From: Solimonas flava DSM 18980
Lineage (GTDB): Bacteria; Pseudomonadota; Gammaproteobacteria; Nevskiales; Nevskiaceae
DNA length: 64,000 bases
NCBI RefSeq assembly: GCF_000426685.1
Contig: NZ_AUFV01000001.1
Coordinates: forward strand, 310,001-374,000
Direction of reading: 5' to 3'
A model generated the notes under the pieces. It was not told the DNA's origin. It did no database searches and was given only the letters and a program-made list of their open reading frames with translations. Shown here piece after piece: positions 54,950-63,778 of the stretch (positions are counted from its first letter, which is position 1; each line of letters begins with the position of its first letter). Both the position numbers and the translations under genes were made by a program.

Positions 54950-55282
54950 ATTAACTCATAATGTATCTTATGTTAAGTTTCCGACGAACGGTAGCCAAGC
55001 TCCTGCAATGGATCACCCAATTGCTGTCCGCTTCGGCCATATGACCGCGCTATCGCACTAATGGCCGCATCGACATCGACTGCAGGCATTTGACCGGTGA
55101 TCGAGCAGCCGTAAACGGTTAATTGGGCGGGCAATTCGGTTCAATGTCCGCACCCGCCGCAGTCGGCCTCGTCAGATAACAGCGCAGTTCGGATTGGATC
55201 TCTGCGCCGAGCAATGCGGCTATCGCTGACTCCTCCAGGACCGCTACGTCCGCCGTCACCGGCGAAACCCAGGCCAAGTACG
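54950..55282. other. 333-bp gap at the left boundary of the accessory island
   Basis: No gene is supportable. Directly after the amidohydrolase stop, CATAA (54957-54961) and TTATG (54968-54972) form an inverted repeat around a 6-bp spacer, extended by TTAAC on the left and GTTAA on the right. It resembles the site upstream of the recombinase (ATAA, short spacer, CTTAT). It could be an attachment-site relic or a weak terminator. The rest is AT-richer than the sequence to the left and featureless. Confidence 0.45.
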
Positions 55283-56314
55283 TCAACGCGATTCAGCGGC
55301 TTTCGGCTTACCACGATGCAGCCGCACCAACTCCGCCTTCGACTCTTTGAGTTGTGCTTGTACGATCCCGAGTCGTCCCTCGAGCCGTGCAGCCTCGCGG
55401 ATTGCACCATCCCGCTCGCGCTGCAGCTGCTCAGCGTTTCGCTCCAACGTGGCTATCTGAGATTTCAGGCCTTCTTGTGCTTCTCGGTTCGCGGCCACTT
55501 CCTTGACCGCGTCCTCCTGCGCACGTTTGATCGCGGTCTCTCTAGCTGCGATCGCTTCGTTTCGCTTGGTAGTTTCACGCTGGGCTGCAGCCAGGTCAGC
55601 GCGCAAGGAGGCTTGGAGTTTTAGGGCCTCCGATAGCGCAGCTTCCAAATCGCTGATCCGCTTGCTGGCCGCACCGACGTCACGTTCCCGATCTGCCTGC
55701 AATCGCTGCTGCTGCGTCTTGTGCTCGTCGATGCGAACCAACAGATGCCGCTCATTGCCTTCGCTCTGCTCGCGTAGGCGCTGGATTTCGGCGGCGTGGC
55801 GCTGGGCGAAGCGCTCACGCTCTTCTTCACCGGCGCGCGCCTGTGCCTCGGCCGTGGCGGCACGTGCTGAATGGCCGGCCAGCTCCTTTTCGAGTGTGGC
55901 GATCTTCGAAGACTGTTGGCGTTGTAGCTCCTGAAGTCGCTCGACGTCGGCCCTGAGACTGGCGGCCACGGCTCGCAGTTCGGTCTTTTCGGACTCAAAA
56001 GCCCGCCGATCCTGGGCCAGCTGTTCCCGCTCCAGTGCCACTTGGCGATCGAGCGCAGCACGCTCTTCACCGACGGTCTCCAAGGCTGTCGCCTGAATTC
56101 TCTCGTATAACTCGGCGGCAGCCGTCGCGATCGATGCCGGCAAATGCAGTCGCGCCGGCAGCGTCTGGAAATACTGCTTCAGTAGCGCATTCACCGTGGC
56201 TGGCGAGCCGGTGCCGAGTATTTTGCGGACACCTTCAATCGTCGGCCGTTCGCCCTCGGCCAGAAGCTGATCGGCGGCGCGGGTGATGTCAGCCAAGGTC
56301 ACACCAGTGCGCAT
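55283..56314 (-). CDS. KfrA-like DNA-binding coiled-coil protein
   Basis: 343 residues. The N-terminal ~100 residues form the KfrA-type DNA-binding domain (TGVTLADITRAADQLLAEGERPTIEGVRKILGTGSPATVN). From about residue 90 to the end it is a charged coiled coil rich in Glu, Gln, Arg and Ala. KfrA proteins of plasmids bind their own promoter and organise DNA. Chromosomal relatives next to recombinase genes are frequent on islands. The ATG after GGAG is used; a TTG 16 codons upstream also keeps the frame. It is divergent from the recombinase across a 134-bp AT-rich gap. Confidence 0.85.
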   Translation of the reverse strand: MRTGVTLADITRAADQLLAEGERPTIEGVRKILGTGSPATVNALLKQYFQTLPARLHLPASIATAAAELYERIQATALETVGEERAALDRQVALEREQLAQDRRAFESEKTELRAVAASLRADVERLQELQRQQSSKIATLEKELAGHSARAATAEAQARAGEEERERFAQRHAAEIQRLREQSEGNERHLLVRIDEHKTQQQRLQADRERDVGAASKRISDLEAALSEALKLQASLRADLAAAQRETTKRNEAIAARETAIKRAQEDAVKEVAANREAQEGLKSQIATLERNAEQLQRERDGAIREAARLEGRLGIVQAQLKESKAELVRLHRGKPKAAESR

Positions 56315-56367
56315 TGCAAACGCTCCAATCGGTCTCCCGATTTTCAGTTGACACGGATTCAAATCAT

Positions 56368-56396
56368 ACCCACGATAAGTGATGCTTATAGTGCGT
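56368..56396 (+). repeat. Candidate recombination core site upstream of the recombinase
   Basis: Arm ACCCACGATAAG (56368-56379) and arm CTTATAGTGCGT (56385-56396) are inverted repeats matching at 10 of 12 positions around a 5-bp spacer (TGATG). Tyrosine recombinases typically bind two inverted arms of about this size flanking a short crossover region. It lies 53 bp before the recombinase ATG. It may instead be a KfrA operator. The left arm recurs at 63693-63704. Confidence 0.5.
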
Positions 56397-56448
56397 ACAG
56401 CCTAAGTAACGTTATATTTCATACGTCATACATAGTGAGCATAACGAC

Positions 56449-57546
56449 ATGGCGACCGATCGGAAACTGCCGCAGCGACGCAAAAGGTCGCTCGAAATAT
56501 TGCCTGCTACCGGCGTCGAGCCGCTGTCGCCGACCGAGCTTGGCGACGCCGCGCGCCGCGCAGCCGAAGAAATCCTGATCGCCGGCCAAGCCGAGAACAC
56601 GCTGCGCAGCTATCGGAGTGCGCTGCGCTACTGGTGCGCCTGGGCCCAGGCGCGCTACCGCACTACCCTCGCCTTGCCCGTCGCCGTGCCGGTCGTGCTT
56701 CAGTTCATGGTCGATCACCTCGCGCGAGGGCCCATCGACGGGCCCAAGTGCGAACTGCCACAGGACCTCGACCAGCTGCTCGTCGAGAGCGGTTTCAAGG
56801 GCCGCCAGGGCCCGCTTAAGATGAATACGGTGATTCACCGGCTGGCGGTGCTGTCGAAACTGCACCAGCTGCGCAAGCTCGCAAACCCCTGTGAGGACGC
56901 GCAGGTGCGGCATCTGCTGTCGCGAGCCAAGCGCGCCGCATCCAAGCGCGGCGAGACAATCACGAAGAAGACAGCGGCGACGCGGGAGCCGCTCGAGGCC
57001 ATGGTGGCGACCTGCGACGGCTCGCTCGAGGGGCTGCGGGACTGTGCGCTGCTGCTGTTTGCCTGGGCCAGCGGCGGACGGCGGCGCTCGGAAGTTGCAG
57101 CGGCTTGTGTCGAGCAACTGACCAAAGTCGACGACCGCGGCTACCTGTTTCGGCTGCACCGCTCCAAGACGAATCAGGACGGAAAGGCGAATCTGCCCGA
57201 CAAGCCAATTCGGGGAAAGGCGGCCGAAGCTTTGCGGGGATGGTTGGAGGCTGCCGCAATCACTGAAGGGCCGATCTTTCGGCGATTGTGGAAGAGCCGG
57301 CTTGGCCCCGCCCTGTCGCCCGCTGCCGTCGCAGAAATCGTGCGTAAGCGCGCACGGCTAGCCGGCCTCGAAGGCGATTGGGCCGGTCACAGCATGCGAT
57401 CCGGATTTATCACCGAAGCAGGTCGTCGCAACATCGCCTTGGGCGACGTCATGGCGATGACCGAACACCGCAAGGTAGATACGGTCTTGGGCTACTATCG
57501 GACCGGCAACCTTTCCCAGCAGAGCATCACAAACCTTCTGGACTGA
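56449..57546 (+). CDS. Tyrosine recombinase / phage-type integrase
   Basis: A 365-residue site-specific recombinase. The N-terminal SAM-like core-binding region includes AENTLRSYRSALRYW. The catalytic residues are R211-R213 region (ASGGRRRSEV), H314 and R317 (GHSMRSGF), H340 (TEHRK) and Y349 or Y350 (VLGYYR). A complete set implies activity. It should move or invert the DNA around it, and the KfrA-like gene and candidate core site stand next to it. It probably mobilises the following defence-type genes. Codon use is AT-richer than in the catabolic region. Confidence 0.88.
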   Translation: MATDRKLPQRRKRSLEILPATGVEPLSPTELGDAARRAAEEILIAGQAENTLRSYRSALRYWCAWAQARYRTTLALPVAVPVVLQFMVDHLARGPIDGPKCELPQDLDQLLVESGFKGRQGPLKMNTVIHRLAVLSKLHQLRKLANPCEDAQVRHLLSRAKRAASKRGETITKKTAATREPLEAMVATCDGSLEGLRDCALLLFAWASGGRRRSEVAAACVEQLTKVDDRGYLFRLHRSKTNQDGKANLPDKPIRGKAAEALRGWLEAAAITEGPIFRRLWKSRLGPALSPAAVAEIVRKRARLAGLEGDWAGHSMRSGFITEAGRRNIALGDVMAMTEHRKVDTVLGYYRTGNLSQQSITNLLD

Positions 57547-57622
57547 TGCCTGTCCCGACGAAGGCCGGGGCCCAGGCGATGCTGCCGACAGGCGACGTCA
57601 ACAGACTACGCTTTCGACGCTG

Positions 57623-57742
57623 CTACTTCTTCCGCTCCTTGACCGTCGTACGCGGATGCGCCTTCGCGTACGCTGGCTTGACGTATCGTCCGGAGACGGC
57701 GCTCCGGTAGTTGCTGACAGAAGAAGATGACTTCTTGCTCAT
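57623..57742 (-). CDS. 39-residue conserved small protein
   Basis: MSKKSSSSVSNYRSAVSGRY at the N-terminus, then VKPAYAKAHPRTTVKERKK. The strong GGAGG seven bases before the ATG supports translation. I have seen small proteins of the form YRSAxxGRYVxxxYAxxHPxTTV in many genomes, often on islands and without assigned function (sometimes mislabelled as transporters). It is highly basic with no membrane segment, so nucleic-acid binding is possible. It faces the recombinase gene and is divergent from the OLD-type gene. Confidence 0.7.
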   Translation of the reverse strand: MSKKSSSSVSNYRSAVSGRYVKPAYAKAHPRTTVKERKK

Positions 57743-57795
57743 GATTCGACCTCCATACACGCACGGCGCACACATAACCCGTTGCCACAGCCCAT

Positions 57796-57809
57796 TGTAG
57801 TTGACTACA
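57796..57809. promoter_or_regulatory. Inverted repeat upstream of the defence-type genes
   Basis: TGTAGT and ACTACA surround a TG. A TTGACT hexamer overlaps the repeat and TATATG follows 14 bp later, so it may overlap a promoter, though the spacing is short. It lies 168 bp before the OLD-type gene and 54 bp upstream of the small protein gene on the other strand. Confidence 0.35.
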
Positions 57810-57976
57810 GCAGAAAGAACTATATGTTGGGGTAGCAATCCGTCCTCATTGGTCGGCGCCGCTTCTATCCATCACCCCGGTTAGGCCGGGCACTGGGTCC
57901 GTGCTGCACATTCACTGGATGAAGCGGTACAAGCCGATCGACAAATGCGGCCGGCCGATAGTTGGAGGGAGTCCCC

Positions 57977-60019
57977 ATGCGTCTTGAGTCATTCCGAGTC
58001 ACGAATTTTCGGTCGATCACCGACAGTGGCTCTATCACCGTAGCAAAGCTCACTGCGCTGCTCGGCCGGAACGAGAGCGGTAAGTCGAACCTCCTTCTCG
58101 CCCTCCACAGTCTGAATCCTCCTGGTGGATTCAAGCCCCTCGACGGAATTAAGGATTTTCCTCGGCACCGTCGGCTAGAGGAATGCACGGACGCCACTCC
58201 AGTACTCGAATCGCGCTGGGCGCTTTCGGATACCGAACGCGGCGCACTCGTGAAAATGCTGCCTCGCGCGCAAGGCGTCACGCACGTCACTGTCAGCCGT
58301 GCATACGCGGGCGACCGTATGGTCGAGTTCGAGAACTTGGCGGAGCAGCAGTTCGACGAGACCGAATTGCGCGCCCAGATCCGAAAGGTGGTTCCGGCGG
58401 TCAAGGTCGCAGCCGATAAAGTCCCGGACCTCACCAAGAAGACTGCTCTGGAAGTGGCCGCGGACACCTTCGAGACGGCAGTCGCGCCGCAGGATAATCG
58501 GCTGCACTGGGCGCAGCAGGCCGTGCCTGCATGCGGAGCGCTGACGAAAGCGCTCGCCGCCGCCGATGCCGATCTGACCGAGAAGCAGGACCAATCTCTG
58601 GTCGCGATTGAGTCGCTCGCGAAAGCAATCTCTGGCGACAAGCAGGCCCTGGAATCAGCGCGTGCGTTCGTCATCAAGTGGCTCCCGACCTTGATCTACC
58701 TCGACGAGTACCCAGACCTGCACGGCCACCAGAACGTCGCAGAGTTCCTAGACCACAGGAACAAGCGACAGATGACGCCAGCCGATATCAACTTCGAGAA
58801 GCTATGCAAAGTCGCCGGGCTTGACCCGGTGAAGTTGCAGGAGCTGCACGCCAAAAACGATGACGCGAGCGCCGAGACGCGAAATCAGTTGGCGAATCGA
58901 GCCGGCGCCGTCGTGACGGAGGAGATTCGCCGCCTTTGGAAGGACCGCTCACTCAAAGTTCGGTTTAACCTCGACGCTCATCACTTCGATACTCTGGTTT
59001 CCGACCCCAACTCGAAGTACGACGTTGAGGTGAACCTCAACGAGCGAAGCCGAGGGTTCCAGTGGTTCTTCTCCTTTTACGTCACATTCGCGGCGGACAC
59101 CCAGGGTGGCAACGCGGCAAACGCGATTCTGCTGCTCGACGAACCCGGCCTGTACCTGCACGCCAAGTCGCAGAGCGACTTGCTGCGGCACTTAGACGCA
59201 GATTTCGAAAACCAGATCGTCTACACCACGCACTCGCCGTTCATGGTGCCAACGCACAACCTCGACGCCGTGCGCACAGTGAGTATCGGCGAGGACGTAG
59301 GTACGACCGTGACGAACGACCCGAGCGGCGATGCCCGGACGCTATTTCCGTTGCAGGCGTCACTCGGTTACAGCCTCTCGCAGAGCCTGTTCATCGGGCC
59401 GAGCAATCTTGTCGTCGAGGGCGTGACGGACTACTGGGCGCTCTCGACGATCTCGACTTACCTGCGTGAGCGCGGCAAGACCGGGCTCGATCCTGGCCTG
59501 ACGCTTACCCCGGCGGGCGGGGCACAGAAAGTGCCTTACATGGTCGCGCTGCTGGTTTCCGAGGAACTGAACGTGCTCGTCCTCCTAGACGATGAGAAGG
59601 ACGCGCGCGCCACGCGCGATGATTTCGTGAAGAACAAGCTACTGCGGGAGAACAGCGTCACCTACGTGTCGGAAGCATTTACCGCCCCGGCGCCCGGAGA
59701 AGCCGACACCGAAGACCTGCTTGACCCGAGTGTCTACGAGGCACTGGTCCAGACCGTCTACGCGAAGGAACTCTCCGGAAAGAAGCTCGTCCTCAATCCG
59801 AAGATCCCGCGAGTCGCCAAGCGCGTCGAAGCCGCGCTCAATGACCTCGGCATCGAGTTCCACAAGACCCGCCCAATGCGGCTACTGCTTGATCGCATGG
59901 CAACCGCGCCAGACAAGATTCTCACGCCGGATAGCGAGGCGCGCTTCGAGCGGCTGTTCACGGTTATCAACGAACGCTTCAAGAAGCGTGCCGACGCGGG
60001 CAAGGAGCCATTTCAGTAA
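57977..60019 (+). CDS. OLD-family ATPase with Toprim-like nuclease domain
   Basis: 680 residues. The ABC-type ATPase domain has Walker A GRNESGKS (30-37), Walker B ILLLDEPGLYLHA with D388-E389, and the H-loop TTHSPFMV. It is interrupted by a helical insertion of about 200 residues. The C-terminal Toprim part shows E481 (LVVEGVTDYWAL) and D538-D539 (VLLDDEK). This is the layout of overcoming-lysogenization-defect nucleases, which act against phage DNA. No UvrD-type helicase follows, so it is not a Gabija pair. The ATG after GGAGGGAG is used. It is the first of at least four closely spaced genes. Confidence 0.87.
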   Translation: MRLESFRVTNFRSITDSGSITVAKLTALLGRNESGKSNLLLALHSLNPPGGFKPLDGIKDFPRHRRLEECTDATPVLESRWALSDTERGALVKMLPRAQGVTHVTVSRAYAGDRMVEFENLAEQQFDETELRAQIRKVVPAVKVAADKVPDLTKKTALEVAADTFETAVAPQDNRLHWAQQAVPACGALTKALAAADADLTEKQDQSLVAIESLAKAISGDKQALESARAFVIKWLPTLIYLDEYPDLHGHQNVAEFLDHRNKRQMTPADINFEKLCKVAGLDPVKLQELHAKNDDASAETRNQLANRAGAVVTEEIRRLWKDRSLKVRFNLDAHHFDTLVSDPNSKYDVEVNLNERSRGFQWFFSFYVTFAADTQGGNAANAILLLDEPGLYLHAKSQSDLLRHLDADFENQIVYTTHSPFMVPTHNLDAVRTVSIGEDVGTTVTNDPSGDARTLFPLQASLGYSLSQSLFIGPSNLVVEGVTDYWALSTISTYLRERGKTGLDPGLTLTPAGGAQKVPYMVALLVSEELNVLVLLDDEKDARATRDDFVKNKLLRENSVTYVSEAFTAPAPGEADTEDLLDPSVYEALVQTVYAKELSGKKLVLNPKIPRVAKRVEAALNDLGIEFHKTRPMRLLLDRMATAPDKILTPDSEARFERLFTVINERFKKRADAGKEPFQ

Positions 60020-60087
60020 ATTGCTGCTCAGTTCGCTACGACGCAATACCTAACATTGCCGGGCCATAACCCTCGGAGAGCTGGGGC

Positions 60088-61002
60088 ATGGATTTCAGAA
60101 AGGCACAAGCGATTGAAGATCTGGCTGATCTTCTCTACAACTTCCTTCCTGGCAGCGGAAACAACCGCACGTGCTTTCCTCTTGCTGCCCAGCAAGTCGG
60201 CGTTCACGGTTACTGGATCGGCGGCAGCAAACGCCCGGCCGTCGTTCACCTCCTGACGCACACCTTCGAGCAACGCCGCGCCCTGTTCTGCCCTCTGATC
60301 CTGGCCGTGGTCCGGCAATCCATGACATGGCGCCGAAACAAGGGAGAGCCGCTGACCCGGGACGAGGTCGATCGCCTCAACGCGATTCTTCCGCGCCTAT
60401 CATTCAAGATTCCCGAACTCCTCGATAATGACTTCCTTGCCAGCTTGGTGGGTCCCGCCAAGTCGGCCGCGACTCCGCCTGCCACATCGCAACTCCTTAC
60501 CGATGCGGCCGCAAAGGAGCTGGTTGATCGACTCCTAAAGACTTCGACCCGTCCACCACACGAGCGCGGGTTCGACTTCGAATTGTTCCTGACTGACCTG
60601 TTCGCCGCGTACAACCTCGCACCTCGTGGATCGTTCAGGCTACGCGGCGAACAGATTGATGGCAGCTTCCGCCTGCATAACGATGTGTACTTGGTGGAAG
60701 CAAAATGGGTCGGTGGGCCCATTGGCGCTAGCGACATGTTGAGCTTCTCCGGAAAGGTGAGCGGCAAAGCCGAGTGGTCGCGAGGGCTGTTCATCTCGGA
60801 GTCGGGCTTCACGCTTGATGGCTTAGAGGCGTTCGCTCGAGGGCGGCGTACCAATCTAATCTGCATGGACGGGCTGGACCTCTACGAGGTGGTGCACAAG
60901 AGGTTATCGCTCGTGCGAGTACTCGAAGAGAAACTGCGGCGGGCTGCCGAAACCAATCAAGCTTTCGTGCCTTGCCGCGATCTTCACCTCCTCAGATCGT
61001 GA
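60088..61002 (+). CDS. Mrr-like restriction endonuclease-fold protein
   Basis: 304 residues. The C-terminal half has the PD-(D/E)xK pattern of Mrr-type nucleases: GFDFELFL (early Glu), EQIDGSF with D191, and YLVEAKW with E204 and K206. The N-terminal ~120 residues ([36 protein letters not shown]) form a separate helical domain that I know only as a companion of such nucleases. It is predicted to cut DNA, perhaps modified or phage DNA. It starts 68 bases after the OLD-type gene. Confidence 0.83.
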   Translation: MDFRKAQAIEDLADLLYNFLPGSGNNRTCFPLAAQQVGVHGYWIGGSKRPAVVHLLTHTFEQRRALFCPLILAVVRQSMTWRRNKGEPLTRDEVDRLNAILPRLSFKIPELLDNDFLASLVGPAKSAATPPATSQLLTDAAAKELVDRLLKTSTRPPHERGFDFELFLTDLFAAYNLAPRGSFRLRGEQIDGSFRLHNDVYLVEAKWVGGPIGASDMLSFSGKVSGKAEWSRGLFISESGFTLDGLEAFARGRRTNLICMDGLDLYEVVHKRLSLVRVLEEKLRRAAETNQAFVPCRDLHLLRS

Positions 61003-61048
61003 CGCGTCCGCACTGTCTATCACCGTCTCACTGGAGTGGAGCTCACCT

Positions 61049-62437
61049 GTGAGGTCAATCTCGAAGGCGCAGTTTGACGCTTATTGCTTTGCCCGACACC
61101 CCATGCTGCGGATCTCGTCGAGTGAGATTGCCTGGTTCGAGGCCGCGGACCGTAAGCTGCTTGCGGTCATCATTCAGGACAGGGCCGATCGGGACTACGG
61201 ATACGTGATTCTCGGCCGAGACGCCAAGAAAATGTTCCGAGCCATCGGTCTATGCAAGGAGTTCGTTCCCACTGTGGATGAGGCTGCTGCGCGCCTGACC
61301 GCAGACATCGCAGAATTTGTGGCCGATGGCCAGGAGCTGTACCCGCAGGGTGACGAACGCCGGCTCCCCAATGAAATCCTGGAACCTCAGGTGCCGGAGG
61401 ACAAGCTGCACCCGTACTTCGTGGTGTTGGCACGCGAGCCCCGATTCGAGGCCGCGCGCAATCTCATCAAGGAAATCGTCTATAGCTACACCGATCCGGA
61501 CGGGCACTACATCCGCGAATTCCAGACCCAGGGCTTCGACGCCCGCTTGTGGGAGCTGTACCTCTACACCTATTTCCACAGCGCCGGGCTCGAACTGATC
61601 CGCGGGCGTCCCTCTCCTGACTTCCACCTTTCGTACTTCGGTGAGGAGTGCTTCGTCGAGGCGGTTACAGTCAATCCGACCCAGAACCCCGCCGCTCAAG
61701 TGCGGCCGCCAGAGGACCACGGCGAAGTCATGGCTCTGACCGACGACTACTTGCCGATCAAGTTTGGGAGCGCGCTGTACTCAAAGCTCCAAAAGCGCTA
61801 TTGGGAGAAGGACCATGTCGCGGGTAAGCCGCTGATCATCGCCATCCACGATTTTCACATGCCGGGCTCGATGACCTGGTCACGCACGGCACTGTCGGAA
61901 TACCTGTACGGAATCCGGACACGGCTCGAACAGCGCGACGGCAGGGAGGTGGCGGTCAGCGAACCCATCGAGAGGCACGTCTGGCAGAGCAAGGAAATCC
62001 CCTCGAACTTTTTTGAGTTGCCCGACGCCGAGAACATCAGCGGCGTGCTGTTCTCCAATGCCGCGACGATCACCAAGTTCAACCGGATGGGCAAGCTGGC
62101 GGGTTTGGGATCCAAGGAGGTGGTCATGCTCCGCCACGGGTTTGCCTTCGACCCCGACCCCTCGGCGCTGCGTCCGCTGCGGTTCGTGAAGAACGTCGAC
62201 GATGCCGACTACGAGGAATCGTGGTCGGACAGCCTGATGCTGTATCACAACCCCAGAGCCAAACACCCGGTGGATCCAGAGTGGTTTGGCGACATTTCGC
62301 ACATGACCTACGACCTCGAGTCTGGAGAGTTCAGGGGCATCTCGCGGCCCTTCGATGTGCTGGCCTCGACCACCATCACGCTTTCTTCCCATCCCGCACC
62401 GGGCGCGCCACCGCCTGACGAGATCGGCGAGTCATAA
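61049..62437 (+). CDS. Unrecognised protein of a defence-type operon, possible nuclease-like core
   Basis: 462 residues from a GTG preceded by GGAG. I do not recognise the family. The middle contains SPDFHLSYFGEECFVEAVTV (about 190-210), reminiscent of a PD...ExK nuclease strand pair, but the lysine position is Val. The N-terminal ~100 residues look like an independent domain (SSSEIAWFEAADRKLLAVII, DYGYVILGRD). There is no signal peptide or membrane helix. It sits 46 bases after the Mrr-like gene and 41 bases before the SIR2-like gene, so it is probably part of the same system. It could be a nuclease relative, a sensor or an inhibitor. Confidence 0.75.
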   Translation: MRSISKAQFDAYCFARHPMLRISSSEIAWFEAADRKLLAVIIQDRADRDYGYVILGRDAKKMFRAIGLCKEFVPTVDEAAARLTADIAEFVADGQELYPQGDERRLPNEILEPQVPEDKLHPYFVVLAREPRFEAARNLIKEIVYSYTDPDGHYIREFQTQGFDARLWELYLYTYFHSAGLELIRGRPSPDFHLSYFGEECFVEAVTVNPTQNPAAQVRPPEDHGEVMALTDDYLPIKFGSALYSKLQKRYWEKDHVAGKPLIIAIHDFHMPGSMTWSRTALSEYLYGIRTRLEQRDGREVAVSEPIERHVWQSKEIPSNFFELPDAENISGVLFSNAATITKFNRMGKLAGLGSKEVVMLRHGFAFDPDPSALRPLRFVKNVDDADYEESWSDSLMLYHNPRAKHPVDPEWFGDISHMTYDLESGEFRGISRPFDVLASTTITLSSHPAPGAPPPDEIGES

Positions 62438-62478
62438 ATACGCACGGCCGGCAGAATGCCCACGGGAGAAGAATTCCA

Positions 62479-63669
62479 ATGAAGAAGCGAGCCATCGTTC
62501 TGTTCGGGGCAGGAGCGTCTGTCGAGTACAAGGCGCCCTCTACGATGAAGTTGACCGAAGACATCGAGCGCAGTGTGATGGCCGATGGATGGATGAAGCG
62601 CTCGGGTGGTGATGCTGCCTATGCCGTCATCCGGGACAAGCTGAAGGCCTACCTGCGTAATCCGGGAATCGTTCACTTCGAGCACATCTACCACTGCGCC
62701 CATGAGCTGCTGTTCAAATCGGCGCCAGGGCACAAGGCGTTCGACGAATTCCGGCCGTTGCTGGTGCCCTTCCTGGACGATAACTCCGGCATCCCGGAAA
62801 CGGCACTGCGCGAGCTCGCCCGTCACATGGCCAAGGTGATCTACGCCGAGATGTCCGCTGCATGCGGACGGAATGCACTCTCACTGGATCCGCTGCGCGC
62901 GTTTTTCGACATGCTGAAAGCGCAGCATGTCCTGCGAATCTACACAACGAACTATGACGACTTTCCGCTCCAGGCCGATCCAGGCCTGTATACGGGTTTC
63001 GTGGCAAGCCCAAGCGCAACACCCAAGCCCTTCGAGATCGACACCTTTTGGCAGAGACAGGATGTCGACTCGATATTCCACCTACACGGTTCCGTGCACA
63101 TGGGATTTCCGCACCCGATTCCGGCAGGGGGTGAGCTTGGAGAGTTGTTCTGGTTCGACGACCGGGCCGAAGCCATCAAGCACTCATCTTTCAACGGTGG
63201 CGACGCCCGGCGAATGGACGGCAGTTCGTTCCTGCCTACCGCTGTCATCACCGGCCTAGACAAACTATCGCGCTTGCAGCAACGCCCGCTGTCGCACTTC
63301 TACTCTGCGATGGCGACGGACCTAATGGCAGCCGACTTGATCTACGTGATCGGTTCAGGTCTCTCAGATCTCCACCTCAACACTTGGCTGCAGGAGGCGC
63401 GCTCTCGGAACCCGCGGCCGCCACTGCTCTTCGTCGACTACTGGAACACTTCCTTCCTGGACGCTGTGGAGTTCGATCACGATCGTAAGGAGATCGAAAT
63501 GTTCCACGCCCTCAAGATGCAAGTCGGCGGTCACTATGGAGGGACGCGGATCGGAGCTGGCTGGACTCTTTCGGACGATAGAACATGTGCTATTTGGGAC
63601 AAGGGATTCCAGAGATTTCTGACTGCTCCAACGGACCATGATCAGGTGGTTGCGCTTTGTACCGCGTGA
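62479..63669 (+). CDS. SIR2-like domain protein (predicted NAD-consuming effector)
   Basis: 396 residues. SIR2-fold NAD-binding motifs are present in order: FGAGAS (residues 9-14), TTNYDD with N158, FHLHGSVH with H203, and a late YVIGSGLSDLH. It lacks the zinc-binding cysteines of protein deacetylase sirtuins. SIR2-like proteins in defence operons (ThsA, DSR, SIR2-Ago partners) deplete NAD on infection. The same role is inferred here from context and motifs. A weak AGAAGAATTCC region precedes the ATG. Confidence 0.85.
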   Translation: MKKRAIVLFGAGASVEYKAPSTMKLTEDIERSVMADGWMKRSGGDAAYAVIRDKLKAYLRNPGIVHFEHIYHCAHELLFKSAPGHKAFDEFRPLLVPFLDDNSGIPETALRELARHMAKVIYAEMSAACGRNALSLDPLRAFFDMLKAQHVLRIYTTNYDDFPLQADPGLYTGFVASPSATPKPFEIDTFWQRQDVDSIFHLHGSVHMGFPHPIPAGGELGELFWFDDRAEAIKHSSFNGGDARRMDGSSFLPTAVITGLDKLSRLQQRPLSHFYSAMATDLMAADLIYVIGSGLSDLHLNTWLQEARSRNPRPPLLFVDYWNTSFLDAVEFDHDRKEIEMFHALKMQVGGHYGGTRIGAGWTLSDDRTCAIWDKGFQRFLTAPTDHDQVVALCTA

Positions 63670-63692
63670 TGTGCTGGCCGTCGTCCTCTCCT

Positions 63693-63704
63693 ACCCACGA
63701 TAAG
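63693..63704 (+). repeat. Second copy of the recombination-site arm
   Basis: ACCCACGATAAG, with one more matching T before it, repeats the left arm found at 56368-56379 in the same orientation. No matching second arm follows (only about 5 of 12 positions). It starts 24 bases after the SIR2-like stop. A 12-13 bp repeat can arise by chance in 64 kb; the location makes it notable. Confidence 0.4.
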
Positions 63705-63778
63705 GGCAGATTGTCGGCGTCCCCCCAAGCCGTTGGCAGCTATGTACGCTCTCTGATTCGCTCTCAGGTACCGCGACG

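Noticed and set aside
54950-55282. A small minus-strand gene ending near 55141 with a CGGCGH C-terminus
   Set aside because: No ribosome binding site, it runs into the KfrA-like gene, and the composition is unconvincing.
57977-61002. Gabija (OLD-type GajA plus UvrD-type GajB)
   Set aside because: The gene after the OLD-type gene encodes an Mrr-like endonuclease, not a UvrD helicase; no helicase motifs are present.
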